Part shown: positions 37,392 to 49,301 of the stretch, piece after piece
How the letters are laid out: the number at the start of each line of letters is the position of its first letter
Position numbering within the stretch: position 1 is the stretch's first letter
Assembly: GCA_024036415.1 (NCBI GenBank)
Contig: JAMWET010000748.1
Location: 95,001 to 159,000, forward strand
DNA from: Prochilodus magdalenae
Lineage: Eukaryota; Chordata; Actinopteri; Characiformes; Prochilodontidae
Direction of reading: 5' to 3'
DNA: 64,000 bases
Program-made: the position numbers and the translations under genes
The notes under the pieces: model-generated
The model's input: only the letters and a program-made list of their open reading frames with translations
Told to the model about the DNA's origin: nothing
Database searches by the model: none

Positions 37392-38021
37392 CGGTATAAG
37401 ACACTCTCTTAGCCTGCTATGTTAATTGAGGAAAGTGACTGCACACAGGAGATTTGAGTTCCAGTCAGCTCTGAAGCTGCTGACAGTCACTCAGCGGCTC
37501 TTTAAAGAACAGTGCGTACCCTGCTGCTCATGGTTCCTTTGCCATCAAGCTTTCACAGCGGCTACGAAACGTGCGTACATAGACAGCAACATAACACAAA
37601 AGCTCACGTTCTGTAATAAATCACCTGCTGCTGAAGAGAAATCACTGGAGCACTCGTTCTGATGCTTCCCTGTACATATTGCTTCTGTTTATATAGTATG
37701 CGCTCTTAAGGGGCCTATATAACAGTTTTTTTCCCCTCGCTTTTTTAAATAAAATAATTATAAAATTAAATTTAACACAGTGATGTATGTGTCACAAGCC
37801 TTTTAAACGTCTGTAAAGTTCTTTATAAAGCTTTACCCTTCACCTGAACACACAGAGTCCCTGAATGACCAACCAAACTGGTGAACATATGACGTCATTT
37901 AGAAAATGGCAATGTGCTTGGTTAGCGCAGTTAGAGACAAAACCAGCTCCTTTTAAAGTCTTGTTTTCGTTCCTATAAGGTTTAACCCAATTAAGAGCTC
38001 TAATGTTCTAAAAACGTGTTC

Positions 38022-38697
38022 TACATTACATATACCAATATTATGTTACATATACCCATATTCTATATTACATATACCCATACCCTATATTACACATACC
38101 CATATTCTATATTACATACCCATATTCTATATTACACATACCCATAATTTGTTATATATACCCATATTCTGTATTACACATACACATATTCTATATTACA
38201 CATACCCGTATTCTATATTACATATACCCATATTCTATATTACATACACCCATATTCTATATTACACATACCCATATTCTATATTACACATCCCCATATT
38301 CTATATCACACATACACATATTCTGTATTACACATACCCATATTCTATATTACATATACCCATATTGTATATTATATATACCCATATTCTATATTACACA
38401 TACCCATTTTCTATATTACATATACCCATAATTTGTTATATATACCCATATTCTATATTATATATACCCATATTCTATATTATATATACCCATATTCTAT
38501 ATTACACAGACCCAGATTCTATATTACATATACCCATATTCTGTTATATATACCCATATTCTATATTACATATACCCATATTCTATATTACATACTGTAT
38601 ACCCATATTTTATATTACACATACCCATATTCTATGTTATATATACCCATATTCTATATTACACATATCCATATTCTATATTACACATACCCATTCT
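38022..38697 (+). repeat. 676-bp AT-rich 22-bp minisatellite
   Basis: About 31 units of CCCATATTCTATATTACACA plus TA, with small length changes. It opens a + strand frame of 190 codons of I, Y, L, H and P that is not a gene. Confidence 0.95.
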
Positions 38698-39514
38698 GAT
38701 GCCATTTCTAGAACACCATGATGGAATACCAGTTATGAAATCATTTTGTTGTAGCAACATATGCTACCAGCATTATGACTCTATAAAACTTACAGAACAC
38801 GCCGTGTAACCTTTTTGTTGCAATAAGACTGATCTTTTGTGATCTTATAACTGACCCTTCATTATTTTCCCTTAAGGCGCAATGGGTTTGGGCTCTTATA
38901 GGTTCACTTGGCCAACCCTGCAAATCTTATCCATGTTTTTATGAAAAGTGTTTACAGCCTACAACAGTTTAGCCCCTCCCATTCATGTTGAAGTGATTCT
39001 GACTGAGATGAGATGCAGGGCAGCCAATCAGGTCAAAGCCAGTATTTAACAGCACTAAGGAACTTTAATATCTGTTGTTTTCTTTCTACGTAGCTTAATC
39101 CTGCTCACACAGGGACATGAAATGCATGTACAAGGTATGCCCGCTCCAATCGCAATACTAAGTTGACCACCCACACAGATTTTAACAACACCGTGTTCCC
39201 CTGCAGTTATGGGTTCAAAGTTCCTTTGTTGATCTAAGAAATAGTAGCATAGCATGCTAACAACCAAGTGAAACCTAAGTTAAGCAAATGCAGACATAAC
39301 TAAGCTATCAGGGTAGCTTGTCTGACTGTTTTCTGCCTGTTCCTTAATTTGTACATTCTGTTCTTTCTCCATTTTTCATAGTTCTAAGGAATAGAGAGAA
39401 GCTGGATTTATAGTCAAGTAATAACATATTATAACTGATTTTACTACATAAACATAAACATGCAAATGTCATAACTGAACTAGGAGATGGACATAAATTA
39501 CAAAAGAGTTTGGG
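38698..39514. other. unique intron sequence
   Basis: Nothing recognised. Confidence 0.6.
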
Positions 39515-39757
39515 TTCCCTATCTCACTCGCTCATGTTCAGCAGGCTAAACAATACCACAGGGGGGAGCTACTAGCACTGTCAAGAACCCAAACCAGTAG
39601 GAATACATATGGATCACAGTGTGGGACCATTGTCTGTGGACACCCAGTTTTATACACCGCCTGTTCTCAACAACATGAAACAACACAATTTGGGCAATTA
39701 AAGTTTGCCCAAATTGAATTAGATCTATGTTTGTGTCTTGGCAGTCAAAGCACCACA
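39515..39757. repeat. unknown dispersed repeat, copy B
   Basis: Same family and orientation as 36765-37085, with internal deletions. The AT-rich sequence on either side (39365-39480 and 39850-39990) may also be related. Confidence 0.65.
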
Positions 39758-40740
39758 GAAAATTCTCATCAATGTCTGATTCAAACTAGTTCAGTTCAAT
39801 AGTAGCAATTTTATATTTTACACTGTGGACTTTCCTGGGCCCTTAGGAAACATAACATTTTTAATTCATAACCTGTTTAATTCTAAGAAATAAAGACAGG
39901 TTGGAAAATGTTGTAAAAATGATTTTTTTAGTACATAAAACCATATAAACATCAAAACTGGACCTCAGGAACCGTAAATAAGTTGGCCTTTAAAAATAAG
40001 CTTCCCTAAATAGTTCTTGGCTTGAATGTACAGTGTGTTTGTGCAGGAAATGGTTTAGAACCCATATATTGAGGTTATGTAAACTAGAAGTTCTTCTTAT
40101 TAATAAATATAATTTTTAATTTTAATTTTTTAAAATAATTTTTTTAACCTGTGATAAAAAAAAATCTCGTCTGTGATATTACCAATAGGACATATTAATA
40201 TAGCACCTTGTATTTGAAAGATTATAGGACACAGAGTGAGATCTGTTACGAACTTGGTAATCACTGCTGTGTGATTGGCTTATCACTGTGTTTAATTTGT
40301 GTTGCTTGTGCAGTACGTACTTGTGTATGAGTGTAATCAGTGCAGTGTGACAGGCTCCTGTGAGATTGTCTATGCTCGCTTGTGTGTGTGCGTATGACAT
40401 TGATGACTCGTGGCAGGCAGGGTGACTCCATTAGGCTGCTCTTCACAGGCATTGTAGGAGCTCCTCCTCCGCTCGATGGGTCATGTGCCTTGATGGTTAC
40501 CTCTCCTCACCAAGACAATGAAGTGGTGAACCGTGCTTCTCATCCACGATGGTAGAGCATTAGCCCCTTAATGTGGATGGAGAACCGCCTGACTGAAGGA
40601 GATGATTAAACTAGCCATAATAGCTAATAGGAGATTTCTAGGAGGGGATTTTTTTCCCCTAGTATTGTGAGGATACATTCTCTGACACCAAAGCACTTTT
40701 GTGAGTCGTCCTGGAAAGAGGCGTGTGCTAAATGTATATA
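39758..40740. other. unique AT-rich intron sequence
   Basis: Nothing recognised. Confidence 0.6.
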
Positions 40741-41540
40741 CACTCATTATCAAAATAATAGTTTGACAAAAAGGAGCACCCAGAAGGAATCAACAAACAG
40801 GAATGAAACCTGGTGGGTAGGTTTGGCATTGTGAGACATGCTAATGCTTCAAGTTTCACGCTAAGCTGCGCATGTGGCGGCAAGGATGAGCCTTATTACT
40901 GTAACCAACTGATCTAACACCCACGATTTCACAAATTCAGCTAGCAGTAAGGTCCTCCATGAGTCATCCTGTTAGTGCCAGCACTGTTTAAGATGGCTGC
41001 ATGATGCAGGACTACATGTTATGATAACCGCCCTTAACACCACTTCAGCGTCACCAAAGACTGCAAAGGTGTCTTACCAGACTGTCATGATGTGACTCAT
41101 GACGGCAGGGGATCACCTTCAGTAAAGAGTCACGCTTTTGTATTGGTGGAGACGACCAACCAATCCGTGTGAAGGCACCATGGTTAGTGCCAAGATGAAT
41201 GGATTGTTGTCAGTGTCACACGTCCAGAAGGTCCATCTCCATCTCTACTGCACAATCTGCAGGAACTATGTAAGAATATCCAAGCTGCATGGGATGGATT
41301 ATCATAGGACACCATTAGAAAACTCACAAGCTGGCTTGTCTGGCATGTTGCCTTAGCAAACACAGTGGCCCAGTGCCATACTAAGAGACACTACTCCTGT
41401 AGGTACAGCTTAGTAAATATTGTCCATATCAGTCTACATTCATCATCATGTATTGTTCCTGGTAACCTTTATCTTCCTTCCCAGTAGCAATGCAACCCGA
41501 CACTTCCTTCTGGGTCCAACTATTCTTTTGATAATAAGTA
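40741..41540 (+). mobile_element. internally deleted Tc1-like element, copy 4 (800 bp, longest)
   Basis: The ends are CACTCATTATCAAAATAATA and ATTCTTTTGATAATAAGTA, with AGCACCCAGAAGGAA inside the left repeat mirrored by TTCCTTCTGGGTCC at the right. TA flanks both ends (40739-40740 and 41541-41542). Transposase remnants on the + strand include a degraded FS-KSHAFVLVETTNQS-like stretch and LCKNIQAAWDGLS. Several stops and frameshifts are present. Confidence 0.85.
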
Positions 41541-43504
41541 TAATCAACCAGGAGCACCCAGTCAGTCTCAGCATGTTGATTCACCTCTAATAATACAAGG
41601 CTACAGGCCACCACCTCATTGCAACAAAAGCACACTTACTTCATTTTAGCTTCATGTTAAAAGCCTAATTATCATCACGACATCACAGACACTGTTAGTA
41701 CAGGGCTTTCATTGTGCTGTAACTACTAGAGAGAGGCGGCTAATCCAACTCCAAGAACCATCCCCAGAAGTTTGCTCCAGCTACCTCATTTCTCTGCATC
41801 AATATGACTGTCTAGCTACTCCTTTAAGGGGTGCATTGCAGCTGCAGTGTGAATGGCAGTGCCAGGTTTGCCACAGACCAAAAACACAAGGAGCCACTAG
41901 TTGCATCACAGAGCAGCTTGCAAGCTCCTGCTTAGCTGCTGTGTGTGTGCTACTTGCTAGCACCGCATGGCTGAGGTAGGTGAGTGCGTCCCACCGGACT
42001 GACTGACAGCCGCTGTGTGAAGCTGGCCGCTCCTGAGAGAGCACCGTCTCAAACTGGGATGTGTGAAAACCTCAATTCCAGCACAGTGCAGCTGGTGCAA
42101 CAGTAATTACCTAACATCACTCCCCACTGAGGCCGAGACATCTCTCATTACCTTCCTTTCTGTCTCTCTGTCTCGGTTTTTCTCTCTGTCTGTCTGTGTT
42201 ACTACTTTCTGCTGAATGCAGTTGAACAGGCAGTTAAGATTAAAGAGGTCAGAGGTCAGAACTTAGAAGAGAGTCGTGCACATTTGCTGTAACTTTTACT
42301 CACCACTCTTACTACATACGCTAAAGGCAGGTCTCTGGAGTGATGCTGTAGAAGAACAGTTTGTGGGGGAGATCTGTGAGCGTCATGGGCGTGGTAGTGG
42401 GGGGAAAAGTGGACCTGACTACACAGGGCCCGAGTAGGGAGAGGGGCCCATTTTTTTTGCTCACGTTCCTCGTGTACTGGCATGGATAGGGGCCCACTGA
42501 CACTGAGAGTGTACAGGGCCCAGAATTTGCTGCTACGCCCCTGGTGAGCTTTGTCAAGTCAAAATATATTTTTATTGTGCTTGAGTGCTATTTTAACTGA
42601 CGAGGATGTACTCAGTTTTTAGTCTCGGAGTAGCTACAGGTGCACTGTCTGTTACTTCTTGACACGGCAATCTTTGTGTAGAGGTGTGAGTTGGTTCCCC
42701 TTCACTCCTATGTTCGCTAGCAGCTCAATGCAGAATCACAATTTTACACGCAGCCATCCAACAGTGTCCTTTTAATCGGATACCGGAGTTACAGGCACGA
42801 GAGGGCCCCTAGGGGCCATTCCACATAATGTAAAGCTTCTGTAAAGAGTGTGACTTATTATAATGTCCCGTGAAAAGCAGTTGGTCCCGTGAAAAGCACC
42901 AGCTGTGGGTTACTCTCTATTTCTGCACATCTGTCTGTGAGTGAATAGACCCTCATTTTCAGATAGATGATCATCATAGACATTGTAAACAATTTGCTGT
43001 TCTATTTTGTCTCCTGCTAGAAGACCTTTGGGAAGCTTCTGATCTATGATATTGATTTTTACATCTCCATTTTAAAAAGAATGAACTCAATTATTGAAGT
43101 GAATCATTCTGAATTTAACTCTTAAATTTGAAATATTTCCGCTAGTTTCTTTTGTGCTGCCATTTGAGTGCTTCTCCAGTCTACTTAGTATTAATTCCAG
43201 AAAGAATTATTTTCTAGTATTTGTCTTGGGGCTCCTACACGAAAAGTAGTCTTGTTTAAAGAGACATTGCAGTAGTAGTGATGACTCATCTTCGCCTCTG
43301 TTTTTTGGTGGTGTTCTCGCCATTCCTCTACTCCAATTCAAAACAGGACTACTGTAATCTAGACTTGTAAAAATACAGTATGGTTCTTCAAGGGTTCTTT
43401 ATTGAAGACAATGAACAATTAAGTGCTTAAATGGTTCTCTGCATGATGAAGTGGTTCTTTAGGTTGATGGAAAATGTTTGGACATTTTTGGAAGCCTTGT
43501 TCAA
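41541..43504. other. unique intron sequence
   Basis: I recognise no gene. A stretch at 42360-42545 with repeated GGGCCC and ending GCTACGCCCCTG may be an old dispersed repeat, but I cannot show it. Confidence 0.55.
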
Positions 43505-44080
43505 TGTGTGGTCATAAAGCAGATGTTAATGATTGGTTAAAAGGAGTGACTGTGTAAGGGCATAGCTGGAAGTAGTTGAATTTGCAGGTGTATGGAAGGT
43601 GTAACGGTCACTTTAAGGCAGGTGCAGTGCGCGTGTTCACAGTGGAGAGCCGAAGTGAATAATGGAGACTGTGGAGGAAAGCGCGGGAGACAACGTGCGT
43701 GTGGTGAACTGTACTAGGTTGTAGCCTGGGTTCTCCAACTGGGGTTATCTGGGAACTGACGAGTGAAGTTTTGGTGCTCCCATTGTTCATTAAACTGGCC
43801 CCGAAACCCCTTCACCACGTGTTCCCTGCGTGTCTCTTCATGGAAGCTAAGTATCCACCTCTCTACGAGAGCACCCACCTAACACCATACGCCCATTCGT
43901 TCAAAGGGTACAGTCATACGGGTCTACCAGCAGTGGCAAAAATCCCAGTCTACAGGAAACTCTCCTCCGAATCAGAATGTTCCTCAGAACTTTCAGCAAT
44001 TACACTGACGTAGCTACATCCAGAAACTTGGCCAGTCCGTGCCAAATCGAATCGCAGCTGTTATTTGTGCTCAGTGGGTT
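43505..44080 (+). pseudogene. Tc1-like transposase relic interrupted by a solo LTR
   Basis: The left part (43505-43599) has GCAGATGTTAATGATTGG and AATTTGCAGGTGTATGGAAG. The right part (43904-44080) has GTCTACCAGCAGT, CAGTCTACAGGAAACTC and CCAGAAACTTGGCCAGT. Both match 4390-4725, which lacks the LTR and so shows the empty site. No frame is intact. Confidence 0.7.
43600..43903. mobile_element. solo LTR, copy 2, nested in a Tc1 relic
   Basis: This 304-bp sequence starts TGTAACGGTC and ends CATTCGTTCA, closely similar to copy 1 over its full length. A 4-bp duplication AAGG flanks it (43596-43599 and 43904-43907). Confidence 0.85.
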
Positions 44081-44154
44081 TATATATGAATGATGTGTAT
44101 GAATGGTTCTCCTTAGTTTTGATATTGTACCAATATCTTTATACACTGGTACGT

Positions 44155-44420
44155 GTGTCCATTTACTGTCCACTTTATTAGACACTCCTACTTTGCTGGT
44201 CCACCTTGATGACCTAAAGTCAGAGCCAACAGCTCATCTGCTGCTATACAGTTTGTAATGGTCATCTATTGGTCCTTTACCATAGGTCATAGGCTACTGT
44301 ACCACAGAACGCTGTTGGCTGCATGTTTAAAGTTGATGGGCGATTCTCAGTTCTCCAGCAGCCCTGCTGTGGCTGATCCAGCTCAAAACAAGGGCTCTGT
44401 AAAAGGTTCTTCACCATTAT
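44155..44420. mobile_element. relic of the 5347 fold-back family
   Basis: TGTCCACTTTATTAGACACT, GCTGGTCCACCTTGATGACC and CTCCAGCAGCCCTGCTGTGG match spacer and arm sequences. Confidence 0.6.
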
Positions 44421-44741
44421 GTCTTGTTTTAAAAAATAACCATCTAAAGAACTGTCCACTGAAAGGTTTTAATGACACCAGGAGTTTCATCACTATATGA
44501 ATTGAACACCATAAATCTGTACTGTGCCAGAATTGGATTGAAGGAACTACAAGTGTGAGAGAATTTCACAGCCTGTTACGTGTTTCACCTTTTAATGTAT
44601 GTACATGTGCATGGTGTAGCTTTAAAACAGCCCAGAGTGACTCATATAACAAACCTCTGGGACTTTTAATCTGGAGGTCTGTGTGATTTGTCATGACTCT
44701 AATTGATGGTACCCATCCAACAATGGGCAGTGAGTCTTCTC

Positions 44742-44742
44742 A

Positions 44743-44790
<48 letters not shown>
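44742..44790 (+). repeat. (GT)n microsatellite
   Basis: About 23 GT dinucleotides. Confidence 0.95.
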
Positions 44791-44792
<2 letters not shown>

Positions 44793-47439
44793 GAGAAATG
44801 GCAGATATCATCCTCAGCTATATATCCCGGGGTCACAGCCAGTGGCCTCCTGTAGAGATGTATGATGCTTCTGATAAGGAGGATATTAAAAAGCGCTCTT
44901 CCCTCTTGCTGTGGCAGCAGCTGCCTCAACAGGATCATTTAGAATCATAAAACTGTGCTCTCATTGCCGCCGCACTCTCTGAGGCACACGCAGCAACTGT
45001 TGCAACTAGACAGTAAACTCTCTGAGACTCTGTAATGTCTCTGTTATGTAATGATATATCTCTGGTTGAGAGTTCTGGGCTCACAAACGATGCACTGGAC
45101 CCAGCGAATGGCTGGATGAGTTCTTTCATATAGCAGGAAGTTTGCTCGTCTGGCTTTGACTGGTGTGAATGAACTTCCAGTTTTTCACCAGCAGAGGGCC
45201 TTTCTGAGTATTCCATTGTAGGATTTCAGTGGAGGATAGAAACCTTTCTCTATTCTCCTTCTGTATGTCTCAGTTTGTGGATGCCGATGGGGCTGGGGGT
45301 GGGGGAGTGCCTTGTGGGGTGTCGCAACAGCTCTGTCACATTTTACTGCATCATTTCTGCACATCAACAAAGTCTGTGTACCTTACAAGCTATATAAGAG
45401 GTCTTATTGACATGGTCTCATTTGATTTACACTGAATAATTATTTATATGTAATTGCATAATAACATAATAATTACACAGGTATTAATCAATTACATAGT
45501 TATTACTTACATTTTAGAGATTCCATATAAACCAATTCTGACATGGCATCTAACTATCTATCAATTACATAGTTATTAATATAAATTTTAGAGAGTTTAT
45601 ATATAATGACATGGCAGAGCTCAGCATACATGTAATATAAATTTATAATTAACAAAGAGCTCAGCACCTGTGTGTGCTTTAAAGGAAACCAGTTTACATG
45701 AACTTACATTAAAGGTGAAGAAGACTTAATGCCCTGTCGTGTAGGTTATGTGCAGCCAAATGTGGTGCCCTGTACCAAGGCCAGGGCTGCTGTTTTGTTT
45801 GGACATACAAAAACATAATCTCATATTCTGCTTATATATTTGTGCTGCCAGTCAAAAGTTAGACACTGCTATTCCTAGAAGGTTTATCCTGTGTTTAGCT
45901 TAATGCTTTACTCTAAAATAAAACTGAACACACCAGACTATAAAATAACACTCATGGAATTATGTTGTCCACCTTTAAAAATATTTTTTTCCTAAGAACC
46001 AGTTATTGAACCAGTAATTTTGGTCTGCTCATCATGAATATTCATTAGATTGAAATGGTAAGTAGAGCTCTTACATTGTACAGAAAAGGAGCAACAGCGT
46101 AAATACTAGAGGTGGGCGACAAGAAATGTTGTGTTACAGTAGGTGTATGTGTGGTATAAGTGTAAGTGTGATTCTTTAGATATCCAAACACGTGTTTAGT
46201 TGTGTATGTAAATTGTTCACTGGTAGTGTACGTTTGTGTGTGTATATATACCTACCTTGACATGTATTTTGCACATATGTTTTTATTTATGGTTATTTAT
46301 TAATGGGATTTCAGTCCTGGAATCTCCTTTTAGTGCTCTTTTTGGGGGGGCTAGGCCCACTGGACCCCTTCCCCAGAATTTCTGAGCTTGTTTTATTGAA
46401 ATAAAACCTAATTAAATATAAAGTCAGCAGAGTACTCAGTGGTTTAATGGTGTAAAGGCCATGGGGAGGAGGGCTTAGGAGACTGTAATGAAAATCTGAT
46501 AATTACATCCATAATTGTGTTTAAAGAAAAGAAAAATCTATAAGTAATAATCCTCAACTGACTACATTTTTAAAGGTGCCTGTGATCTCCTCCTCCCATC
46601 CCCCTTTCCTCTTTTTACCTTTGTCCTGCACCTCCTCCACCTGCTGTTCCCACTATCAGTCTTTGTTCTTGTAGATCTCCACTCCCTTCTCCTTCAGCTC
46701 TTTCATTCCTGTCCTCTTTTCACTCGCCATCATTTCTTTACCCTCCTCTTCCTTTGTCTTCACTCACTTGTCTTCATCTGCCCACCACCCTCTGCTCTCC
46801 TCCCTGCTTTTGTAGTTCTTTCCTCCTTTACCACATGCCCTCTGTTTCACTCATCAGAGCTTGAGAGCAGGCCCTGTGGTTGACTCAGTTTATACCATGC
46901 ATGTTGGTAATAGTCAACTGAAGTCTAGTTAGATAACGCAGACTGACCCATCTGTCCGTCTTTCTGTCCTTTATGCTACATGCTTCCTCTCGTGTCCCCG
47001 TCCGGTTGTTCACGGCTTGAGTGTAATTTTAGCCTGGATCAGATGTTTGCTAAAGGAGGAGAGAAGACCTTCAGGCCTGTATGGTATAGTTCTGTAGAGG
47101 GGCCGAGGAAAGTGATATAACATGGAGAAGTGTGCCTTCAGGAACGCACACGCACACATGCTGGTTCCAGTCCACAGATCCGGAGGGAAATTCCACACAT
47201 CCAGACACCCGTGCTGAGTGCTAGCCGGCCCCATCTCCCTGGCAACATCTAATCACTGTCATCCCAGCACATGCTCTGTGATGGGATTAGATAAGATTAT
47301 GCTAATTTTTCCAGAGCACCCCGACACACGCAGACACAGCAGTAGGAGGGGAGGACAGGAACTCATTTATATCACAAGATTTCCTGCTCTGTACCACCGC
47401 GACATGCCAAAACTTATTTTTGTGTTTAGGATTATTATT
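44791..47439. other. unique intron sequence, AT-rich patch
   Basis: I recognise no gene. 45430-45660 is AT-rich with repeated CAATTACATAGTTATTA. 46575-46850 is C/T-rich on the + strand. Confidence 0.6.
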
Positions 47440-48265
47440 ATTTATAGTAGAACTAGTAGTAGTAGAAATACTAGTAGTACTTGTAGTAGTGTTGGTAGTA
47501 ATAATAGTAGTAGTCATAACGCTAGTCAAAGTAGTACTAGTTTTAGTACTAGTCATAGTAGTATTACTAGAAGTAGTAATAGTATTAGTAGTCATAGTGC
47601 TAGTTGTAGTAGTAGTTGTAGTACTAGTCCTAATAATAGCAGTAGTAATGGTAGTCATAGTAGTACTAGTAGCAGTGGTAATAGTAGTATTAGACATAGG
47701 ACTAGTTGTAGTGGTAGTAGCAGTAATAATAGAAGTAGTAATCATAGTACTAGTAGCAGTAGTACTAGTTGTAGTACTAGTCACAGCAATACTAGTCTCA
47801 GTTATTGTATTAGTTGTAATAGTTTTGGTGCTAGTACTAGTAGCTGTAGTAGTAATAGTAGTAGTCGTAGTACAAATTGTAATAGTTGTACTAATAGTAG
47901 TCATAGTTATACTAGCTGTAGTGCTAGTCATTGTAGTACTAGTAGAAGTGGTAGTAGCATTAATAGTAGAAATAGTCATAGTAGTAATAGTAGTAGTAGA
48001 CATGGTATTAGTCGTAGTAGTACTAGTAGCAGTAGTAGTAGTAATTAGTAGTAGTCATAGTACAAGTTGTAGTAGTTGTAGTAATAGTAGTAGTCATAGT
48101 AGTCGTACTAGTTGTAGTACTAGCCGTGGTAGTACTTGTAGTAGTGGTGGTGGTAGTAGTAGGATTAGTCATAGTACTAGTCACAGTAGTGTTAGTACTA
48201 GTTGTAGTTGTAGAAGTAGTATTAGTAGTAATAATAGTACTAGTAGTAGTAATATTAGTAGCTCC
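47440..48265 (+). repeat. 826-bp degenerate TAG trinucleotide field
   Basis: Almost every triplet is a variant of AGT/TAG, with many ACTAGT hexamers. It is open in several frames on both strands, giving serine-, valine- or threonine-only products of 230-290 codons; these are not genes. It ends about 460 bp before exon 4. Confidence 0.95.
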
Positions 48266-48462
48266 TTGGTTCTAATAAGAGCTAGAAAACTAAAAGAATA
48301 AAAGAAGACCCTGGATAGCACCAAGGTTCTGCCGGAACAGAACCAGTTCAAGAACTAGGGATCTTCTGTTTGAAAAAGGGCCTGTGTTTGTCACCTCTTC
48401 TCTTAACAGTACTGTTGAAGCATTCTGGAACTGAGGAGATGATTGGTGTAGTTTCGAAAGTG

Positions 48463-48517
48463 AAATGTATATATATGTATATATATGTATGTATATGTAT
48501 ATATATATATACACACA
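48463..48517 (+). repeat. (TA)n/(TATG)n microsatellite
   Basis: ATATATGT units end in ATATATACACACA. Confidence 0.9.
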
Positions 48518-48638
48518 AATTTTGTATTTTATGAATTTTGCATTTTATATTGCACCATACTATTTTCAGTGGGTGACCAGTGGCTGGTGGAGCTTGGCTG
48601 GTGTGATTGTGTGATTGTGGTTTGTCATTGCTTTGCTG

Positions 48639-48666
48639 AAATGAAATGAAATGAAATGAAATGAAA
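48639..48666 (+). repeat. (GAAAT)n pentanucleotide
   Basis: Five to six GAAAT units, 60-90 bp upstream of the exon 4 acceptor. Confidence 0.9.
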
Positions 48667-48726
48667 AGTGGACACTGTTATGCTTCATATAAAATACATG
48701 GTTGTGTTTATGTGTTTATCCTGCAG

Positions 48727-48818
48727 GATTTTGGCCACAGTGGGCTCAGACTTTGACCTGAGGACGCTGCGGGCCGTCCGAGTACTGAGGCCTCTCAAGC
48801 TGGTATCAGGAATTCCCA
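48727..48818 (+). CDS. cacna1b: cacna1b exon 4: repeat I S4 voltage sensor of a CaV2.2-like calcium channel
   Basis: This 92-bp internal exon encodes part of the pore-forming alpha-1 subunit of a presynaptic N-type calcium channel, a plasma-membrane protein with four six-helix repeats. The first base completes a codon begun in the missing upstream exon. The reading then runs [20 protein letters not shown] and on through [10 protein letters not shown]. Arginines at every third position ([11 protein letters not shown]) followed by PLK are the gating charges of S4. The acceptor is tttatcctgcag|G and the donor is CCA|gtaagt, both strong. The flanking introns are phase 2 and phase 1. The length matches exon 4 as I recall it for the mammalian CaV2 genes. 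S4 alone cannot separate CACNA1A from CACNA1B; the next two exons do that. A (GAAAT)n run lies 60 bp upstream. I am very sure it is a CaV2 exon. Confidence 0.95.
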
Positions 48819-49151
48819 GTAAGTGTGTGGAAGTGAAAGCAAAGGACTGTATAAGTCCCCCCTCTCTCTATCTCTCCCTTTCCCACTGTCTCTCTGTCTC
48901 CCCCTATATTATAAATAAGAGAAAGTTAATATCATAGATTACACAATCAGAACCAAATACTGTAGATCAACAGAAATTCAGCTATTTACCAGATTAATAT
49001 TAATCCATAAAGGAAAATGAAATGGATAAGAGAATTAGTAATATCGACATAATTCTATATAATAATCAGTAATAATCAATAACAGTTTGTTGATTGTCCT
49101 CTCCAGTTGTCCCTTAGGTTGTGAAAGGTTCTCATTCCTTCTCTCTCCCAG
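48819..49151 (+). other. cacna1b intron 4 (333 bp)
   Basis: This short phase-1 intron between exons 4 and 5 starts gtaagt and ends cccag. Near the donor is a small CT-rich stretch (about 48858-48905). The middle is AT-rich and unique. It is the only compact intron in the window. Confidence 0.9.
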
Positions 49152-49301
49152 GTCTACAGGTTGTGTTGAAGTCCATAATGAAGGCCATGGTTCCTCTGCT
49201 GCAGATCGGCCTGCTGCTCTTCTTCGCAATCGTCATGTTTGCCATTATCGGCATGGAGTTCTACATGGGCAAGTTCCACACCACCTGCTTCAAAGAGTCA
49301 G
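49152..49301 (+). CDS. cacna1b: cacna1b exon 5: repeat I S4-S5 linker and S5
   Basis: This 150-bp exon follows exon 4 after a 333-bp intron. Its first two bases complete the serine codon split by the phase-1 intron. The protein begins with the amphipathic S4-S5 linker [19 protein letters not shown], which couples voltage-sensor movement to the gate. It then crosses the membrane as S5 ([20 protein letters not shown]) and enters the extracellular turret ([10 protein letters not shown]). [10 protein letters not shown] is the CACNA1B-type sequence as I recall it; CACNA1A has isoleucine in place of the valine. The cysteine in HTTC is a likely turret disulfide partner. The acceptor is tctcccag|GT and the donor is CAG|gtcagt. 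The exon ends on the first base of a glycine codon, and the first two bases of the next exon complete it. Other vertebrates have L where this protein has M in IIGMEF; this is a conservative change. Confidence 0.95.

Noticed and set aside
38022..38697. Regular 22-bp spacing, considered as a CRISPR array
   Set aside because: There are no unique spacers between repeats and the context is a vertebrate intron.
38149..38721. 190-codon frame of Y, I, L, H and P repeats
   Set aside because: It is a translation of the 22-bp AT-rich minisatellite.
47218..48301. Open frames of 230-290 codons (poly-serine, poly-valine/leucine, poly-threonine)
   Set aside because: They come from a TAG trinucleotide field that is open in several frames on both strands; no start context, splice signal or domain.
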